This document shows positions 23,495 through 23,554 of a DNA stretch of 23,554 bases, in pieces. Each line of letters begins with the position of its first letter. Within the stretch, counting starts at the first letter, position 1. Location: NCBI GenBank assembly GCA_040217695.1, contig JBEHWO010000059.1:1-23554 (forward strand). The letters run 5' to 3'. The notes below the pieces were generated by a model. The model was not told the origin of the DNA. It searched no databases and saw only the letters and a program-made list of their open reading frames with translations. Origin of the DNA: CALARM01 sp040217695. GTDB taxonomy: Bacteria > Vulcanimicrobiota > SpSt-956 > JAKJGF01. Both the position numbers and the translations under genes were made by a program.

Positions 23495-23530
23495 CGTCAC
23501 GCGTCACGTGTCACGCGTCACGCGTCACGA
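23495..23530 (+). repeat. Family B heptamer array (CGTCACG)
   Basis: Five CGTCACG-like units follow the propeller stop codon. The remaining 24 bases to the window end show no supportable gene. Confidence 0.85.
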
Positions 23531-23554
23531 TTCCTAATCCTTCAGCTTCATCAG

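Noticed and set aside
23536..23554. Possible last codons of a minus-strand gene (stop at 23536-23538)
   Set aside because: Only six codons are visible, too few to support a gene.

Overview
This is a low-GC, ATA- and AGA-rich bacterial window. It carries anaerobe-type redox genes (a polyferredoxin, a DUF362 lipoprotein and a tungsten/molybdenum aldehyde:ferredoxin oxidoreductase), a methionine gamma-lyase-family enzyme, a PilB/GspE-type ATPase and large hybrid histidine kinases. The content fits an anaerobic, probably diderm, environmental bacterium. I cannot name the phylum from sequence alone. No rRNA, tRNA or CRISPR array was seen.

Layout. At 1-4003 (+) are a 5'-truncated NapH/MauM-like polyferredoxin, a Tat/lipobox DUF362 protein and a YnbB-type PLP enzyme. 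At 4191-9647 (-) are a YkgJ-type cysteine-cluster/TPR protein and a tightly coupled pair: a receiver-fused secretion/pilus ATPase, then a metallo-beta-lactamase-fold protein with two cyclic-nucleotide-binding-like domains. At 9966-14646 (+), divergent from that pair, are two hybrid histidine kinases sharing nearly the same N-terminal receiver. At 14647-15085 are two small palindromic mobile-element remnants. At 15086-17839 (+) are an esterase with a clear promoter and terminator, and the aldehyde ferredoxin oxidoreductase behind a possibly structured leader. At 18018-18509 (+) is a small YggT-like membrane protein. At 18716-20928 (-) is a three-gene operon: a cyclic-nucleotide-binding protein, an unknown protein and a secreted TPR protein. 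At 21148-21510 (-) is an unknown small basic protein. At 21804-23490 (+) are an overlapping GNAT acetyltransferase and a PQQ-like beta-propeller.

Almost every intergenic gap holds degenerate 7-bp tandem repeats of three families: A, AGTGAAA-like; B, CGTGACG/CGTAACG-like; C, CTCAACC-like. Family A arrays start at or just after a stop codon and read in the sense direction of the gene that ends there. Family B arrays mostly lie near gene starts. Two promoters also carry GTTAAC motifs spaced exactly 11 bp apart.

A working model, which is inference, is that the two hybrid kinases, the receiver-ATPase and the cyclic-nucleotide/MBL protein form one signalling module controlling a type IV pilus or type II secretion machine. 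Phosphorelay and cyclic-nucleotide inputs would act together.
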